This document shows positions 32,658 to 41,613 of a stretch of DNA of 64,000 nt, piece after piece. How positions within the stretch are numbered: the first letter of the stretch is position 1; every line of letters starts with the position of its first letter. The stretch is taken from NCBI RefSeq assembly GCF_020177375.1, contig NZ_JAIWHV010000006.1, forward strand, positions 62,001-126,000, given 5' to 3'. The DNA comes from Saliphagus infecundisoli. Its GTDB lineage: Archaea; Halobacteriota; Halobacteria; Halobacteriales; Natrialbaceae. The translations under genes and the position numbers were made by a program. The notes under the pieces were generated by a model. The model saw nothing but the letters and a program-made list of their open reading frames with translations, ran no database searches and was not told the DNA's origin.

Positions 32658-33833
32658 ATGACCCCGGTCAAGGACGGCGTTCACGGCTACATCGAACTCG
32701 GCTCCCTGGCCGAGGCACTCGTCGATACGCCCGCGATGCAACGGCTGCGGTACGTCCGCCAGCTCTCGACGGTCCAACTCGTCTACCCCTCGGCGAACCA
32801 CACACGTTTCGAGCACAGCCTGGGCGTCTACCACCTCGCCTCGCGGGCGACCGACCGCCTCGACGTCGCCGACGACCTCGCCGCCCGCCTGCGGGCCGCC
32901 GCCCTCGTCCACGACGTCGGCCACGGTCCCTTCGGCCACCAGACCGAGGCCGCCATCGAGCGCCACCTCGGGCGCCACCACGACGAGATCGGCTGGCTTC
33001 TCGCGGAGACGGAGCTCGGAGGAGTTCTCGAGGAACAGGGCCTCGATCCCGACGCCGTCGCCGAAAGCGTCGACGGCCGGGGCCCGCTCGGGGAACTCGT
33101 CTCCGGCGCGCTCGACGTCGACCGGATGGACTACCTCGTCCGGGACGCCCACCACACGGGGGTCCCCTACGGCACCATCGACCACGACCGGCTGGTCTAC
33201 GCCCTCCGGACCGTCGACGGCGAGCTCGCGATCGCCGACGGCGACGTCGCGACCGCCGAGAGCGCGCTGATCGCCCGGACGCTGATGAACGCGACGGTCT
33301 ACCGCCACCACGTCTCCCGGATCGCGGGCGCCATGCTCGACCGGGCCAGCGAGACCCTGCTGGCCGACGGCGCCGTCGCCCCCGAGCGCTTCGCCCGCCT
33401 CACCGACGCCGAACTGCTCGCCGCCCTCGAGGAGTACGGCCCGACGGCTGACCTCGCGGCCCGGATCCGCGACCGCGACCTCTACAAGCGCGCGGTCTGG
33501 ATCGACCGCGAAGCGGTCCCCGACGACCTCGTCGGGATCGACTACGGCCGGACGGGGGCGCTGGAACGCGAGATCGCAGCCGGCGCGGAGGTCGAACCGG
33601 CGGCCGTGATCGTGGACAGCCCCACGGAGCCGAATTCCCCCGAGTCCCGCGCCCGGATCGCCGCCGACGGCGACCTCGCCCGCCTCGAGGAGCGCTCCTC
33701 GCTGGTCGCCGGCCTCGACGCCTGCGCCCGCGAGATCTGGCGGCTGGGCGTCTACGCTCCCGCCGACGACCTCGCGGCGGTCCGGGAGGCGACGGAGTCG
33801 GTCCTCGGGCTCGCAGCCGACGTGGCGCCGTAA
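32658..33833 (+). CDS. HD-domain phosphohydrolase (SAMHD1/dGTPase-like)
   Basis: 391 residues. The metal site is H...HD...D: RFEHSLGVYHLA (about residues 54-65), ALVHDVGHGPFGHQTE (~88-103) and LDVDRMDYLVRDAHH (~153-167). The surrounding MQRLRYVRQLSTVQLVYPSA is the start typical of SAMHD1-type nucleotide triphosphohydrolases. Likely hydrolyses dNTPs or related nucleotides in the cytoplasm. Full-length. Start ATG 32658 with a TATA box. Confidence 0.9.
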   Translation: MTPVKDGVHGYIELGSLAEALVDTPAMQRLRYVRQLSTVQLVYPSANHTRFEHSLGVYHLASRATDRLDVADDLAARLRAAALVHDVGHGPFGHQTEAAIERHLGRHHDEIGWLLAETELGGVLEEQGLDPDAVAESVDGRGPLGELVSGALDVDRMDYLVRDAHHTGVPYGTIDHDRLVYALRTVDGELAIADGDVATAESALIARTLMNATVYRHHVSRIAGAMLDRASETLLADGAVAPERFARLTDAELLAALEEYGPTADLAARIRDRDLYKRAVWIDREAVPDDLVGIDYGRTGALEREIAAGAEVEPAAVIVDSPTEPNSPESRARIAADGDLARLEERSSLVAGLDACAREIWRLGVYAPADDLAAVREATESVLGLAADVAP

Positions 33834-34031
33834 GTCGAGGGATCGAACCGAACACCGGCCCCGCTGTACGGTGGCCCACGCTGGCGACGCTACGCGAGGA
33901 AAGAGCGAGCAGTTGCGAGCGAGCGAATCGGCTGGGAGGGCGTGGCGATCCCTCGTGTCCACGAAGCAGGGCGCCAGTGTTCGTCGGTATCCCCGTCAAC
34001 AGCCCGGTTCGCCCCTTTCCGCCCCTGTTCG

Positions 34032-34334
34032 CTACGCACCCGATCCCGGCGTCTCCCTCTCCTCCAGGCGCCGCTCGTACTTCTCCATCGCTTCCTCGAG
34101 GGCCTCCCCGGCGTCGATATCGGCCGACTCGGCGAGCGCGAGCAGCGCGAAGACGGCGTCGCCGATCTCGTCGCTTGCGATCTCGACCTCCCCTCCTGTG
34201 CCGTAGCCGGTCGACTCGTTGACCTCCTTTGCGAGCTCGCCGACCTCGCTCGCGAGGTCGAGCAGTCGGTACTCCGGCGGGCTCTCGAGACCGTTCTGGG
34301 CGACGAACGCCGCGACCTCCCGTTGTGCGTCCAT
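34032..34334 (-). CDS. MazG-like nucleotide pyrophosphohydrolase
   Basis: 100 residues, all helical. LLDLASEVGELAKEVNES provides the ExxE half and IASDEIGDAVFALLALA the ExxD half of the Mg site (about residues 24-65). Single-domain MazG/iMazG proteins cleave NTPs or dNTPs to the monophosphate, a house-cleaning function. Start chosen at ATG 34334, where MDAQREVAAFV begins; the frame upstream overlaps the CHRD gene region. Confidence 0.85.
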   Translation of the reverse strand: MDAQREVAAFVAQNGLESPPEYRLLDLASEVGELAKEVNESTGYGTGGEVEIASDEIGDAVFALLALAESADIDAGEALEEAMEKYERRLEERETPGSGA

Positions 34335-34469
34335 GTCCTGGCGTGGGGATTCCGGGCCAAAAGCCCCCGGGATCGCTCGCCGTCGGGACCTACACTGGCA
34401 GCGCCAAAGACTATCCGCAAGAACGTAGACGACCGTCTGTCTCCGCGCGTTCGTGGGGACGATACCACC

Positions 34470-35297
34470 ATGGCAGACACACACAACACGCGGCGGCGGT
34501 TCCTACAAACCGCCGGCATTGCCGTCGGGAGCACAGTCCTGTTGGGGACCGCGAGCGCGTCCCACGAGGAGACCTGGACGTTCCACGCCGAGTTGACCGG
34601 CGAGGACCACGGGGTCGAGACGCCCGCGAGCGGGCACGCGACCTTCGAGATCCCGCCCGACTCCCACGAGATCCAGTACACGATCGACGTGAGCCACCTC
34701 TGTCATACGACCCAGGCCCACGTCCACCTCGGCGAGGAGACCGAGGACGGCCCGGTCGTCTCCTGGCTCTACCCCGAGGACGGGACCGAACCCGAACTCC
34801 TCGAGGGCCGGTTCGACGGCACCCTCGCCAAGGGCACCATCTCGCTTTCGGACCTCGTCGGTCCCCTGGAGGGCGCCGACTCGAACGAGGTCGCGACGAC
34901 GCTGATGGAGGAAGACGCCTACGTCAACGTCCACACCGAAACCCACCCCGCAGGCGAGATCCGCGGCCAGATCCGCCCCGACGCCGACACGGAGGAGGCC
35001 ATCACCGAGGCGATGGACGACGACGAGGACGACGCCCCGATGGAGGGCGGAGAGGGGTCCGAGGAGGGAGACGACGGGAACGACACGGACGACGACCAGG
35101 ACGACGCCTCGGGCGACGACGAAGCGGAAACCGACGACGGAGAGAGCGACGACGGGACGATGAACGGGACGGACAGCGACGACGGGATGATGAACGAGAC
35201 GAACGGGACAAACGAGACCGGGAACGGTAGTGACGATGGCGACGACACGTCGTCGATCCGCGGGTTCTTCGGCAGCATCCGCGCGCTGTTCGCGTAG
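34470..35297 (+). CDS. Tat-exported CHRD-domain protein with acidic C-terminal tail
   Basis: 275 residues. TRRRFLQTAGIAVGSTVLLG is a twin-arginine signal; no lipobox follows, so the protein is released or retained otherwise. Residues ~35-165 form a CHRD domain: AELTGEDHGVETPASGHATF, LCHTTQAHVHLGEE, and the signature VNVHTETHPAGEIRGQI. The tail from ~175 is Asp/Glu/Asn/Met-rich with several N-G-T/S sites for possible N-glycosylation. CHRD domains are extracellular beta modules of unclear function. It is divergent from mazG. Confidence 0.88.
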   Translation: MADTHNTRRRFLQTAGIAVGSTVLLGTASASHEETWTFHAELTGEDHGVETPASGHATFEIPPDSHEIQYTIDVSHLCHTTQAHVHLGEETEDGPVVSWLYPEDGTEPELLEGRFDGTLAKGTISLSDLVGPLEGADSNEVATTLMEEDAYVNVHTETHPAGEIRGQIRPDADTEEAITEAMDDDEDDAPMEGGEGSEEGDDGNDTDDDQDDASGDDEAETDDGESDDGTMNGTDSDDGMMNETNGTNETGNGSDDGDDTSSIRGFFGSIRALFA

Positions 35298-35432
35298 AAC
35301 ACCCGGGGGCGCTGGCCGACCGTCGGGCTTTTTCTCCGTCCCGAACCCTCCACGGCCCGTGCGCCCCGAGATCCGGGGAGTCGGATCGCGGAGCCGAACG
35401 GCTATAGGGCTCGGCCGTCGAGGACCCGACGA

Positions 35433-36107
35433 ATGAGCCAGCGTGCCGTGTTGTTCGACATGGACGGCGTGATCGTCGACTCGGAGGACTACTGGGTCGC
35501 GGCCGAACGCGAGGAACTGCTCCCCGCGGTCGTTCCCGACCACGACGTCGCGGTCTCGGAGGTCACCGGCCTGAACTACCGCGAGATCTACGACTACCTC
35601 GAACGCGAGTACGGCACCGCGGTCACCCGCGAGGAGTTCATAGAGCGCTTCGAGGCGGTCGCCCGCGGGATCTACGCCGATCGGGTCGCCCTGTTGGAGG
35701 GGTTTCATGGGATCCTCGCCGACCTGGAGGAGCGGGAGGTTCCGGTCGCCATCGTCTCCTCGTCGCCCCACGACTGGATCGACGTCGTCCGCGAGCGCTT
35801 CGACCTCACCGACGCCTTCGACGCCGTCGTTAGCGCCGAGGGGATCGACGGGCCGGGCAAGCCCGACCCCTACATCTACGAGCACGCCGCCGAACTCGTC
35901 GGCGTCGCCCCCGAGGACGCCCTCGCTGTCGAGGACTCGGGCCACGGCGTCGCCGCCGCCGCGGCCGCGGGCGTCCACACGGTCGCCTACCGGATCGCCG
36001 CCCACGACAACCCCGACCTCTCGCCGGCCGACGCCGTCGTCGACTCGCCCGAAGAACTCCGGAAGACGGTGCTCGCGTACGCCGATCGGGGCGCCCTCGA
36101 GAACTGA
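35433..36107 (+). CDS. HAD-superfamily phosphatase/phosphoglucomutase-like
   Basis: 224 residues. Motif I is FDMDGVIVDSEDYW (nucleophile Asp ~residue 10), motif II VAIVSSSPHDW, motif III lysine in GPGKPDPYIYEHAAEL and motif IV VEDSGHGVAAA. The helical cap lies between residues ~17 and 85. This is the beta-phosphoglucomutase/phosphoglycolate phosphatase subgroup; the substrate is not fixed by sequence. TATA-like GCTATAGGG near 35401 gives a leaderless start at ATG 35433. Convergent with the helicase gene, eight bases apart. Confidence 0.9.
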   Translation: MSQRAVLFDMDGVIVDSEDYWVAAEREELLPAVVPDHDVAVSEVTGLNYREIYDYLEREYGTAVTREEFIERFEAVARGIYADRVALLEGFHGILADLEEREVPVAIVSSSPHDWIDVVRERFDLTDAFDAVVSAEGIDGPGKPDPYIYEHAAELVGVAPEDALAVEDSGHGVAAAAAAGVHTVAYRIAAHDNPDLSPADAVVDSPEELRKTVLAYADRGALEN

Positions 36108-36114
36108 CCGGGTT

Positions 36115-38457
36115 TCAGACGACCGCCACGGTTCGAGTCTCGGAAATCGGGAGCAAGGGCAGTTCTGGGAACGCGACCCGAACGGTGTAGGCGAGTTCGT
36201 CCTCGTCGGCGCCGAAGACCCCTACCGGAACCGCCTCCTCGCTCCGGAGGTAGGTCCCGCTCTCGGTCATTTCGACGTCGTTTACCGTCACCGAGATCCC
36301 GGCCCGGGCGGGTCCACCCTCGTTTCGGACCGTCACGTCCCGGACGTCGTTTTTCTTCACCTCGATCCGGTCGGGAAACTCGCCCCACTCGATCTCGATG
36401 GCGGGCAACGACCGGGCGCCCTCGAGGACCCGCTCGGCGACCGACTCCGAGAGTCCAGCCTCCACGAGGCCGGAGACCCCCGCGTCCGCCACGTCCCCCG
36501 GCGTCGCGATCCCCTCCTTGGCGAGCTTGCTCGCCCGGCCGGGGCCGACGCCGTCGATGGCGGTCAGCCCGACCGCGTCGCCCGCGACCCCGTTCTCGAC
36601 TCTGGCCTCGAGGCGTCGGGCGCGGTTGGCCGCAAGCGGGGAAGCGAACCGATCGAGGAAGGCCCGAAGTGCCGACAAAAGCCGGGTGGCGTTTCGGCGG
36701 ATCGCCCAGGCGTCGCTCCTGAGTTCGGCGGGGACCGAGCCGCTCGCGGCACCCGAAAGGACCGCGAGCACCTTCCGGCCGCCGGCGTCGAGGTCGCCGG
36801 TGTCGCGGCCGACGAGCACGGCATTGATCGAATCGCGTTCGGACTGGCGTGCGGAGACGGAATCGAACTCCGCCGCGGCCGCGACCGCCCGGAGGAGGGC
36901 CTCCTCGTCGGGCTCTTCCGGCCCGCAGACCGCGTGAAACCGGGCGGCGGTCTCGAGTCTGAGGTAGTACTTCGACGCGAGCACTCCCAGGGGAGTGGCT
37001 TCGATCGAGAGGTCATCGCCGGTCTCGACGAACCCCTGCTCGACCAGCCCCTCGAGACAGTCCCGGACCCGTCCCCGGAGATCGGGAAAGCCGTAGGCCT
37101 CGGGATCGGACTGGCCCCGGACGTAGTAGAAGGTCGTTTCGAGCCACGCCATCACCTCCTCGAGGTCGGTCAGGGTTCCCATAGCGATCTCGGCGTTCAG
37201 ATGCGAATCGAGGCTCTCGGCGAGACGGGACTCGATCTCTTTCCCCTCTCGGAGCAGCCGTCGATACTTGTCGGCCTCCTGACTGTCGGCGACGACCCAG
37301 CCGTAGCCGACGTCGTCGTAGCCCGGTCGTCCGGCCCGCCCGAGCATCTGGAGGACGTCGAGGGGGCTCATGTCGACCTCGCCCTCGAGCGGATCGTGGT
37401 ACTTCGTGTCTCTGATCACCACGCACCGGGCTGGGAGGTTCACGCCCCAGGCGAGCGTCGAGGTCGAAAAGAGGAGTTCGATCTTGCCCTCCTTGAACCA
37501 CTGCTCGGTCAGATCCCGGTCGTTCTTCGAGAGACCGGCGTGGTGGAAGGCCACTCCATCCAGCGCCGAGTTCCTGAGGGTCTCGTTCTCGAGGCGTTCG
37601 CTCTCGGTATGAAACTCGTAGTCGCCGCGGGCGCCCATCGGGACGTCGCGTTCGGCGATCTCGTCTCTGGCTTTCTCGGCCGCCCGGACGGTGTCCTGGC
37701 GCGAGGCGACGAAGACGAGCGCCTGGCCGTCCTCCCGGAGGTGGGGTTCGGCCAGGTCGAGCGCCCGATACAGGCGGCGGTACTTGTCGGCGAAGGCGTT
37801 CTCGCCGTGGGTGTAGGTCTTGACGCCGGTCTCTAAATCGACCGGGCGGTAGTCGTCGCCGAACTCGAAGGTACACTCCGGCGGGGCGTCGAGCCAGGCC
37901 GCGACGTCGTCGACGTTCTTCATCGTCGCCGACAGCGCGACGATCCGGGGGCTACAGAGCCGCCGGAGCCGCGAGATGGTGACCTCGAGGACCGACCCGC
38001 GGCGGTCGGCGTCGAGCAGGTGGACCTCGTCGATCACGCAACACGTGACGTCGGTGACGAAGTCGTACCTGCGCGAATCGTGTTTTCGAGTGGCCGAATC
38101 GACCTTCTCGGGGGTCATCACGAGGATGTCCGCGCGGCGCGCGCGGCGGGGGTTGAGTTCGCGCTCGCCGGTGACGACGTACACCGAGTAGCCAAGGTCC
38201 TCGAAACGATCCCACTCGCCTTCCTTCTCGTTGGTCAGCGCCCGCATCGGGGCGATGAAGAGGGCGGTCCCGCCGTCGTCCAGACATTTACAGATCGCCA
38301 GCTCCGCGATCGCCGTTTTCCCCGAGGCCGTCGGCGCGGAGGCGACGACGTTCCCCTCCTGCTCGAGGATCGCGGGCACCGTCTCCCGTTGCATCCGGTT
38401 GAACTCCTCGAAGGCGAAGGCGTCGGCAAAGTCGGGGAGCACCTCGGCGACTTCCAT
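36115..38457 (-). CDS. Hel308/Ski2-like DEAD/DEAH helicase with C-terminal extension
   Basis: 780 residues. Walker A ASAPTASGKTAIAEL (~38-52), motif II IDEVHLLDADRRG, motif III ALSATMKNV, motif VI LQMLGRAGRPGYDDVGYG. A winged-helix and ratchet region follow, then helix-hairpin-helix (VGLTAIDGVGPGRASKLAKE, ~ residues 620-640). These are Hel308 features: 3'-5' unwinding at stalled forks. The last ~85 residues (from about IEWGEFPDRIEV) form an additional beta-rich region not part of the usual Hel308 core. DEVH is intact. Haloarchaea may have more than one such helicase, so it may be a paralogue rather than the main Hel308. Confidence 0.9.
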   Translation of the reverse strand: MEVAEVLPDFADAFAFEEFNRMQRETVPAILEQEGNVVASAPTASGKTAIAELAICKCLDDGGTALFIAPMRALTNEKEGEWDRFEDLGYSVYVVTGERELNPRRARRADILVMTPEKVDSATRKHDSRRYDFVTDVTCCVIDEVHLLDADRRGSVLEVTISRLRRLCSPRIVALSATMKNVDDVAAWLDAPPECTFEFGDDYRPVDLETGVKTYTHGENAFADKYRRLYRALDLAEPHLREDGQALVFVASRQDTVRAAEKARDEIAERDVPMGARGDYEFHTESERLENETLRNSALDGVAFHHAGLSKNDRDLTEQWFKEGKIELLFSTSTLAWGVNLPARCVVIRDTKYHDPLEGEVDMSPLDVLQMLGRAGRPGYDDVGYGWVVADSQEADKYRRLLREGKEIESRLAESLDSHLNAEIAMGTLTDLEEVMAWLETTFYYVRGQSDPEAYGFPDLRGRVRDCLEGLVEQGFVETGDDLSIEATPLGVLASKYYLRLETAARFHAVCGPEEPDEEALLRAVAAAAEFDSVSARQSERDSINAVLVGRDTGDLDAGGRKVLAVLSGAASGSVPAELRSDAWAIRRNATRLLSALRAFLDRFASPLAANRARRLEARVENGVAGDAVGLTAIDGVGPGRASKLAKEGIATPGDVADAGVSGLVEAGLSESVAERVLEGARSLPAIEIEWGEFPDRIEVKKNDVRDVTVRNEGGPARAGISVTVNDVEMTESGTYLRSEEAVPVGVFGADEDELAYTVRVAFPELPLLPISETRTVAVV

Positions 38458-38557
38458 CGAGCGGAGAGGGGGGTCGGCGAGCCAAAGGGGTTTCTGTCTC
38501 CGATCAGGGTCCTCTTTCGCCCGAACGGATATGTCATTCAGTGGTTATCATCATATC

Positions 38558-39022
38558 ATGAACACGGCACGGATGTTGCTCGTCAACGCGACCGACGAGC
38601 GGTTCCGGACGGCGGTCCTCCTGGGACTCGCTTCGATCCCGTTTACCGTCGGCGCGAACTGGCTGTTGACGCCCGACTCCGTCGAGGCCACCTCCCTGTT
38701 GGCCGCGTGCGTGATCTCGGGGTATCTGTACGGGATCCGGGGAGAATCCCCCGTCCATGCCGGAACGCTCACCGGGCTCGTCGGTGGGGCGCCGATCCTC
38801 GTCTGGGGGAGCGCGACGACGCTCGTCGAGTGGTGGGGCTATCCTCCCCTGACGGAGGTCGCCGGAAACTCGATCGCCGCAGTCGCCGCAGTCCTCGCGG
38901 CCCTGCTGTCCACCCTCATCGTAGTGGTTATATTGCTCGTCATCGGCTGGATCGGAGGGAGCATCGGCGGCTGGGCGAGCAAGCGGATCGATCCGCCACG
39001 GCGGCTCCGGTCGGGCAGTTAA
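38558..39022 (+). CDS. four-helix membrane protein (DUF5518-like)
   Basis: 154 residues. Hydrophobic stretches near residues 18-37, 44-60 (SLLAACVISGYLYGIRG), 67-90 and a long one LAALLSTLIVVVILLVIGWI, then a basic tail. The glycine-rich helix pairs with a GYxxG turn resemble the haloarchaeal DUF5518 family. Function unknown. TATA-like ATATG at ~38530 and ATG 38558. It is divergent from the helicase gene and convergent with the MATE gene. Confidence 0.7.
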   Translation: MNTARMLLVNATDERFRTAVLLGLASIPFTVGANWLLTPDSVEATSLLAACVISGYLYGIRGESPVHAGTLTGLVGGAPILVWGSATTLVEWWGYPPLTEVAGNSIAAVAAVLAALLSTLIVVVILLVIGWIGGSIGGWASKRIDPPRRLRSGS

Positions 39023-39054
39023 CTCCCCTCCAGTTTCCCGAGGAACCGACGGAC

Positions 39055-40542
39055 TCAGCCCGCCCCGGAGCCGTCGGTCGCCGCCGCGGCGCTCGTTCCT
39101 TCGTCGCCGTTCCCGTCGGTTTCCGCGTCCGGTCTCTCCCCGTCGTCCCCTTCCTCGCCCGAGGCGACCTCCGCGGCTCGTTCGTACATCCCGTCCGCGA
39201 CCTCGTGGCGGTAGTAGAGCCCGAGCCCGATCGCCGCGACGATATTCGAGAGCGTCACCGCCCAAAAGACCCCGACGACGCCCGCCCCGAGGACGTAGAC
39301 GCCGACGGCGGCGATCGGCAGCCGGGCGGCCCAGTACTGGAGGAGGGTCGCGACCAGGCTCGTCCGGGTCCGGCGGGCGCCGTTGAACCCACCTCTGAGA
39401 AGGTAGGTCGCGCCGATCGCCCAGTAGCCGTAGGCTAAGATCTGGAGGTAGTCGGCGGTGAGCTCGAGTTCCGTGCCGGTCGCGTCGGGGACGAACACGA
39501 GCGTCAGCGTCTCGGGGACGAACCACTGGACGGCGCCGACGAGGACGAGAGTGCCCGCGGCGAGTGCGACCCCGATCCAGGTGGTCCGGCTCGCCCGATC
39601 GGGGCGTTCGGCCCCGAGGTTCTGGCCGATGACGCTCTGGGCGGCGTGCTGGAGGCCGGTCGCGGGGACGAACGAGACGGTCGCGACCTGGGCGCCGATC
39701 GTGTAGGCGGCGACCCCGGCGGTCCCGCCGGCGACGGTGACGATGGCGATCATCACGACCCGGACCGCCTGGCTCGCGGCCGACTGGGCGGCGTTGGGCC
39801 AGCCGATCGAGACGATCTCGCGGAGGTCCTTCGTGTGGAAGACGAGGACCGAGCGGTCGATCAGGAGGCCGCTGCGCCCGCGGAGGGCCATCCCGATCCC
39901 CAGAAGCAAGCCGCCGGTGTAGCCGATCCCGGTCGCGAGCGCGGCGCCGGCGACGCCGAGTTCGGGAAAGAGCCACCAGCCGAAGATCAGGAACGGGTCG
40001 AGGACGGCGTTCGTACCGATCGCGAGGACGTTGATGTAGAGGGCGGCCCGGGTGTCACCCCAGCCGACGAAGCCGCTCTCTAAGGTGTCGCTGGCCGAGA
40101 ATATCGGCATCGCGAGCGCGTAGACCGTGAGGTAGGTCGCGGCCATCTCGCCGACGCGGGGAGTCGTATCGAAGAGGCCGATGACCTCACCGGCGAAGAC
40201 CGCGGTGACGAGGCCGACGACGAGTCCGAGGACGAATCCCAGTATCGTGCCGTTGACCGCCGCCCGCCGGCCGGCGACGAGGTCGTCGGCACCCACCCGC
40301 TGGGAGACGAGGATCTGGGTGCCGACGAGGGTCCCGATCGCGACGACGCCGAGCAGGGCGACCAGCGGGAAGTTGAGTCCGACCGCGGCGACGGCGTCGG
40401 CGCCCAGCCGGCCCAGCCAGAAGAGATCGATTACCTGCTGGGCCACCTGCACCAGGTTCTGGACGAGCAGCGGTGCCGCGAGGACCAGCAGTGCCCGCGC
40501 GAGCGAGCCCTCGACTATCTCCTCGCGGGATACGTCCAACAT
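39055..40542 (-). CDS. MATE-family multidrug/cation efflux transporter
   Basis: 495 residues with twelve predicted membrane helices in two homologous halves. The N-half opens APLLVQNLVQVAQQVIDLFW and contains GTQILVSQRVGADD; the C-half repeats GWPNAAQSAASQAVRVVMIA and SVIGQNLGAERPDRASR. These are MATE (NorM-like) features. Uses Na+ or H+ gradient to export drugs or metabolites. The soluble acidic tail of ~50 residues is a haloarchaeal trait. Promoter GGATATACTG lies 20-28 bases before the ATG at 40542; divergent from lipA. Confidence 0.92.
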   Translation of the reverse strand: MLDVSREEIVEGSLARALLVLAAPLLVQNLVQVAQQVIDLFWLGRLGADAVAAVGLNFPLVALLGVVAIGTLVGTQILVSQRVGADDLVAGRRAAVNGTILGFVLGLVVGLVTAVFAGEVIGLFDTTPRVGEMAATYLTVYALAMPIFSASDTLESGFVGWGDTRAALYINVLAIGTNAVLDPFLIFGWWLFPELGVAGAALATGIGYTGGLLLGIGMALRGRSGLLIDRSVLVFHTKDLREIVSIGWPNAAQSAASQAVRVVMIAIVTVAGGTAGVAAYTIGAQVATVSFVPATGLQHAAQSVIGQNLGAERPDRASRTTWIGVALAAGTLVLVGAVQWFVPETLTLVFVPDATGTELELTADYLQILAYGYWAIGATYLLRGGFNGARRTRTSLVATLLQYWAARLPIAAVGVYVLGAGVVGVFWAVTLSNIVAAIGLGLYYRHEVADGMYERAAEVASGEEGDDGERPDAETDGNGDEGTSAAAATDGSGAG

Positions 40543-40560
40543 CTGTTCGGGAAGGTTCCT

Positions 40561-40570
40561 CAGTATATCC
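40561..40570 (-). promoter_or_regulatory. TATA box of the MATE gene
   Basis: Minus-strand GGATATACTG, 19-28 bases upstream of ATG 40542. A second AT-rich CATATATACG at 40581-40590 lies between it and lipA. Confidence 0.5.
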
Positions 40571-40669
40571 CGCGAATCCGCATATATACGTTTGGATATT
40601 TCCTTTACAAACAGGAGTCGTGGCGGGTCACGGAGGTGGGTTTTTCACCACCGAGACACCAGTGACGGT

Positions 40670-41611
40670 ATGAGCCGCTCGCGAAAGCCCGGCTGGCTGA
40701 AGACGCGACCGCCCTCGGGCCGGGAGTTCGCCGACATCCGGGAGACGCTTCGCGACCACGACCTCCATACGGTCTGTGAGGAAGCCAACTGTCCGAACTT
40801 GGGCGAGTGCTGGAGCGGGGGCGAGGGAGGAAGCGAGGGCGGCACGGCGACGTTCATGCTGATGGGCGATCGCTGCTCGCGGGGCTGTAACTTCTGTGAC
40901 GTCGAGACCGGGGGAATGGAAGCACTCGATCCCGACGAACCCGAAAACGTCGCCGAGGCCGTCGCCGAGATCGGCCTGGACTACGTCGTCCTCACGAGCG
41001 TGGACCGCGACGACCTGCCCGACCAGGGCGCGGGCCACTTCGCCGAGACGATCCGCGAGATCAAAGCGCGCCATCCCGGCATCCTCGTGGAGGTCCTAAT
41101 CCCCGACTTCCGGGGCGAGGAGGAGTTGGTCGAAAAGATCGTCGAAGCAGACCCGGACGTGATCGCCCACAACGTCGAGACCGTCTCCCGGCTCCAGACC
41201 CCCGTTCGGGACCGGCGAGCGGGCTACGAGCAGAGCCTCTCGGTACTGGAGTACGTCGATCGCGTCTCCGAGATCTACACCAAGACCTCGATCATGCTCG
41301 GCCACGGCGAGTACGACCACGAGGTCTATCGCACCCTCGCCGACTGCCGGGAGGCCGGCGTCGACGTCGTCACCCTGGGCCAGTACCTCCGGCCCTCGGA
41401 GTCCCATCTCCCCGTGCGCCGGTACGACCACCCCGGGAAGTACGAGACCTGGCGCCGGGTCGCCGAGGAGGAACTGGGCTTTCTGTACTGTGCCAGCGGC
41501 CCCATGGTCCGATCGTCGTACCGTGCCGGCGAGCTGTTCGTCGAGGCCGTCCTCCGGGAGGGAGAGAGCGTCGAGCGGGCCCGCGAGCGAGCCCACGCGG
41601 TCGGAAACTGA
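40670..41611 (+). CDS. lipA: lipoyl synthase LipA
   Basis: 313 residues, radical SAM enzyme. Two Fe-S clusters: the auxiliary set CEEANCPNLGECW (~residues 35-47) and the SAM set CSRGCNFCDVE (~68-78). The C-terminal RSSYRAGE element that completes the auxiliary cluster is present. It inserts two sulfurs into octanoyl groups on lipoyl domains. A matching acceptor, the lipoyl domain of PdhC, is encoded 6 kb downstream. No lipB/lplA is visible nearby. Complete length. Confidence 0.95.
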   Translation: MSRSRKPGWLKTRPPSGREFADIRETLRDHDLHTVCEEANCPNLGECWSGGEGGSEGGTATFMLMGDRCSRGCNFCDVETGGMEALDPDEPENVAEAVAEIGLDYVVLTSVDRDDLPDQGAGHFAETIREIKARHPGILVEVLIPDFRGEEELVEKIVEADPDVIAHNVETVSRLQTPVRDRRAGYEQSLSVLEYVDRVSEIYTKTSIMLGHGEYDHEVYRTLADCREAGVDVVTLGQYLRPSESHLPVRRYDHPGKYETWRRVAEEELGFLYCASGPMVRSSYRAGELFVEAVLREGESVERARERAHAVGN

Positions 41612-41613
41612 CG

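Noticed and set aside
40631-40655. GGTGG/CCACC hairpin upstream of lipA considered as a riboswitch
   Set aside because: Only five base pairs around a T tract, with no match to a known aptamer; it may simply overlap the lipA promoter.
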